DNA of 64,000 nt from Bacteriovoracaceae bacterium (GTDB taxonomy: Bacteria > Bdellovibrionota > Bacteriovoracia > Bacteriovoracales > Bacteriovoracaceae). The DNA is taken from positions 186,001-250,000 of the forward strand of contig CANFVK010000001.1 of the NCBI GenBank assembly GCA_947450475.1. The letters are read 5' to 3'. Positions 61,351 to 64,000 of the stretch are shown here, in pieces. Position 1 is the stretch's first letter; each line of letters opens with the position of its first letter. The notes beneath the pieces are model-generated. The model did no database searches. It was not told the origin of the DNA and was given only the letters and a program-made list of their open reading frames with translations. Both the position numbers and the translations under genes were made by a program.

Positions 61351-64000
61351 CTAGTGAAGTTCAAGTTGAGATTTTAATTGGTTGAGTTTTAAAAGTGCCT
61401 CGAGAGGAGTCATTTTTAAAATATCAAGTTTACTTATTTCTTGCTCGAGTTCTTTAAGATATTCAGGAATATCATCGGCATCATCTTTTTCTTTAAGGTT
61501 TTCAAAAAAGCAAAGTTGAGAGTTTTTAGCAGCATTTGCCCCAGACATATTGGTGATTTGAATGCTCTGTTCGTTTTCAAGTTCATGCAAAATGGCTTCG
61601 GATCTCTCTAAAATGCTATGGGGTATACCTGCCAAACGGGCAACATAAAGCCCAAAGCTTTGAGAAGCAGCTTGCTCAATCAAGCGATAGAGAAATTGCA
61701 CATTACCTTTATGATTTATCGTTTCAACCGTAAGATTTTTTGAAGCTGGATTCTTATCTACGATACCTATTAGTTCATGATAGTGGGTTGCAAATAGGGT
61801 AAGTGCTTTTGTTTTTTCGATAAAATGTTCTACCAAACCCCATGCAATGGAAAGTCCATCATAAGTAGAAGTTCCTCTACCAACTTCATCGAGAATTATC
61901 AGAGAATGCTTGGTTGCATGACGAAGAATTTCCGCCGTTTCGGCCATTTCTACCATAAAGGTTGATTGTCCTCTCAAAATATCATCACTTGCACCCAATC
62001 GACTAAAAAGAAAATCACATAAGCCAAGTTCCGCATATTTTGCAGGAACGAACGATCCAATTTGAGCCAGTAGCTGGATGATGGCAATTTCTCGCATTAC
62101 AGTTGTTTTACCTGCCATATTGGGACCAGTAATTAATCCAAAATAAACATGACTATCGAGATGTAAGTCATGAGATACAAATTGATCTTTTATAAGTGAT
62201 TTGATTAGAGGATGAAATCCACTTTCAATATGTAGAATTTGTTTGTTTGATTGTATATTTGGGTAAGTTAGATTCTCTTGAAGGGCGATGGTTGCTAAAC
62301 TTTGAAAAACATCAGTGTAAGCTATGTAGGTTGACATTTGCATGACAGCTAAACTGAGCTCACTTACCAAATTAATAAGATTTTTAAAAATTTCTCTTTC
62401 TAGTTTTTCTAATTTATTTTGAGCAGTTATCGTTTCTTTTTCTAGTTGAGTAAGTTCCGCAGTTGTATATCTTTCAGCATTGACCAGAGTTTGTCTTCTT
62501 TCAAAATAAGTGGGAACTTTAGTAGTGCTTCCTTTGGAAACTTCAATAAAAAAACCTGTAACATTATTAGATTTTATTCTCAGTTTTAATATGCCACTTT
62601 CTTCTCTTAGCTTGCTTTCCATGCTTAACAGTTCTTCACCTACAGTCAAATGCATTTTTGCTAAGCGATCGCGCTGGGGATTAATTCCTTCTTTGATAAG
62701 GTTACCTTTTTCGAGACTGGCACCTATGTCATCATTTAATGTTTTGTTTATAGTTTCGGCCAATGCAGAAAGTGCTTGGAAATCTTGAGGCGAAAACCTT
62801 TCTAAAGTGTGGATTTGGTCTTTGTTTAAATCGAGCAATCCTTGGTAAGCAAAAATGGCATTTGCCAAGTTGATTAGATCAGAAGCAGAACATTTATTGA
62901 TTGAAATTTTTGCTAAAATTCGTTCAAGATCTCTTATTTTTGACAGCTCATGCTTAAGTTTGGAAATAAGAACATCGTTGTTTACAAGGTGCTGAACAGT
63001 TTTCAGTCTCTGATTGATTAATTCTTTATTATACAATGGATTGGCAAAAATATTTTTTAACAATCTCGCGCCCATGGCAGTTTCTGTTTTATCAAAAAAT
63101 CCTAGCAAGGATTCTTTATAACTTTCACGATTTTTAGGAAGTATTTCCAATCCGACAAGAGTTGGAAGAGTTACTTTCATTTGTCCATTGTTGGCCACAA
63201 GCTTAAAGGGTTTTATATGAACAAAACTTTCAAGTAATTGCGTCGTACAAACATAATAGGCAATCGCACCGATGGTCGAAATTATCGAGGGCTCAAGCTT
63301 GAGGATGCGATCTCTTTTATATCCAGGGATTAGTTTCTCAATATAAAGATCAGCATATTTTGACTGAAAGTATTCTTCACTGAGATGAGTTTTTAAAACA
63401 TTGTGATGAGCTAATACGCTTTCTAGTGCTAGATTATCCCATTGACCCATGAAGGTAATAAATTCACGAGGTGAAATGAGACGAAAACCTTCAATGAAAT
63501 CTTCTAGAGATTGAAATTTTTGACCTGAAAAATCTCCAGTCGTGAAATCTAGTGCCACTAAAAAGTATGCATCATCTTTTTTGAGTGAAGAAACCATATA
63601 TCGATGTTCAGAACTTTGAGTTTTGTCGAGATCATAGGGCATTCCTGGACTAACAACTTGAGTGACTCCACGCTTGACAATCCCCACTGCATCTTTGGGA
63701 TCTTGAATTTGTTCACAAATCGCAACTTTCAAGCCACGATTTGTGATTCGATCAATATAAACTGAAGCTGCATGATGTGGAATTCCTGCCATCGGAATTG
63801 GTGTATCACCAATTTTTCCCCGGTGGGTTAGGGTAATGTTTAAAATCTTTGAAGCTTGACGAGCATCTTCAAAAAATACTTCATAAAAATCACCCATTCT
63901 AAATAGCAAAAGTGTATCGGGATAATTTTTTTTGATTTGAAAATATTGATCCATCATGGGGGTTAGTTTTACGCCAGAGTCGATGATTTTTTGTAGGTCT
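61351..64000 (-). CDS. mutS: DNA mismatch repair protein MutS, 5' end outside the window
   Basis: The frame is open to the right edge. An internal ATG at 63957 exists, but the residues before it (KIIDSGVKLTP) match the normal MutS head, so the gene continues beyond 64000. The product finds mismatches and starts repair. Motifs: FRMGDFYE (Phe-x-Glu mismatch wedge), the core and clamp, Walker A GPNMAGKTT, Walker B LIILDEVGRGTS, and the C-terminal helices. More than 880 residues, usual for MutS1. Confidence 0.95.
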   Translation of the reverse strand, partial: DLQKIIDSGVKLTPMMDQYFQIKKNYPDTLLLFRMGDFYEVFFEDARQASKILNITLTHRGKIGDTPIPMAGIPHHAASVYIDRITNRGLKVAICEQIQDPKDAVGIVKRGVTQVVSPGMPYDLDKTQSSEHRYMVSSLKKDDAYFLVALDFTTGDFSGQKFQSLEDFIEGFRLISPREFITFMGQWDNLALESVLAHHNVLKTHLSEEYFQSKYADLYIEKLIPGYKRDRILKLEPSIISTIGAIAYYVCTTQLLESFVHIKPFKLVANNGQMKVTLPTLVGLEILPKNRESYKESLLGFFDKTETAMGARLLKNIFANPLYNKELINQRLKTVQHLVNNDVLISKLKHELSKIRDLERILAKISINKCSASDLINLANAIFAYQGLLDLNKDQIHTLERFSPQDFQALSALAETINKTLNDDIGASLEKGNLIKEGINPQRDRLAKMHLTVGEELLSMESKLREESGILKLRIKSNNVTGFFIEVSKGSTTKVPTYFERRQTLVNAERYTTAELTQLEKETITAQNKLEKLEREIFKNLINLVSELSLAVMQMSTYIAYTDVFQSLATIALQENLTYPNIQSNKQILHIESGFHPLIKSLIKDQFVSHDLHLDSHVYFGLITGPNMAGKTTVMREIAIIQLLAQIGSFVPAKYAELGLCDFLFSRLGASDDILRGQSTFMVEMAETAEILRHATKHSLIILDEVGRGTSTYDGLSIAWGLVEHFIEKTKALTLFATHYHELIGIVDKNPASKNLTVETINHKGNVQFLYRLIEQAASQSFGLYVARLAGIPHSILERSEAILHELENEQSIQITNMSGANAAKNSQLCFFENLKEKDDADDIPEYLKELEQEISKLDILKMTPLEALLKLNQLKSQLELH

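Overview
The window is gene-dense, low-GC (by eye under 40 %) Gram-negative DNA. It contains lspA, a porin-like barrel protein, many Sec signal peptides, prepilin-like proteins and lipoproteins. Many genes encode secreted proteins of unknown function, and there are collagen-like repeats, a long-tailed DivIC/FtsB-like protein, triple-CheW and GreA/B-like proteins. This mix fits a member of Bdellovibrionota (Bdellovibrio/Bacteriovorax-like) best. That assignment is inferred from gene content, not from a marker search. I see no IS element, prophage, CRISPR array or rRNA. One tRNA is present, tRNA-Arg(UCU).

Layout. 1-2604: two secreted or membrane proteins of unknown function that share a C-terminal motif; the first is cut by the window edge. 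2619-5651: secreted phosphoesterase, GreA/B-like factor, small secreted protein, periplasmic MsrB-MsrA fusion. 5655-8903 (minus): operon of three secreted proteins, including an HExxH metallopeptidase. 9039-11564: three secreted proteins, one lysozyme-like. 11728-12678: lspA, then in the same frame after a single TGA a HAMP-like membrane segment. 12706-14934: large collagen-like surface protein. 15060-16013: renalase-like flavoprotein. 16271-21342: chemotaxis operon (soluble four-PAS receptor, CheR, CheD, triple CheW). 21425-25593: secreted caspase-like peptidase and partner, two prepilin-like paralogues, membrane-anchored FKBP. 25597-28221: small secreted and hypothetical genes, a decayed phospholipase-D-like pseudogene, and the tRNA. 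28360-34761: FAD oxidase, RsgA, PilZ protein, FAD/NAD-binding protein, lipoprotein, cyclophilin, porin-like protein. 34787-42931 (minus): recJ, zinc-ribbon protein, Met/Gln-rich secreted protein, coiled-coil protein, NADP isocitrate dehydrogenase, and a 1036-residue secreted protein built of Cys-pair repeats.

43185-46896 is the classic rpsF-rpsR-yybS-rplI-dnaB block, but here bS6 and bS18 are one polypeptide and bL9 has a long tail. It is followed by a PabB-like enzyme, a small HTH-like protein, an RluA-type pseudouridine synthase, a WYL-like protein, AlkB-like oxygenase, DAHP synthase-chorismate mutase, two methyltransferases, proline iminopeptidase, YihY and YggT membrane proteins, a protein of unknown function, the FtsB/DivIC-like protein, a DUF192 protein, aspS, dps, an RDD protein and mutS (5' end beyond the window).

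The most notable signals are the bS6-bS18 fusion, the TGA splitting a probable lspA-HAMP fusion, the Cys-pair repeat protein, the collagen-like protein with CNG-type modules, the shared C-terminal RYxKSGYP motif, and a recurring arrangement in which a -10-like hexamer ends 5-7 bases before an ATG that has no Shine-Dalgarno sequence. The last suggests leaderless transcripts.
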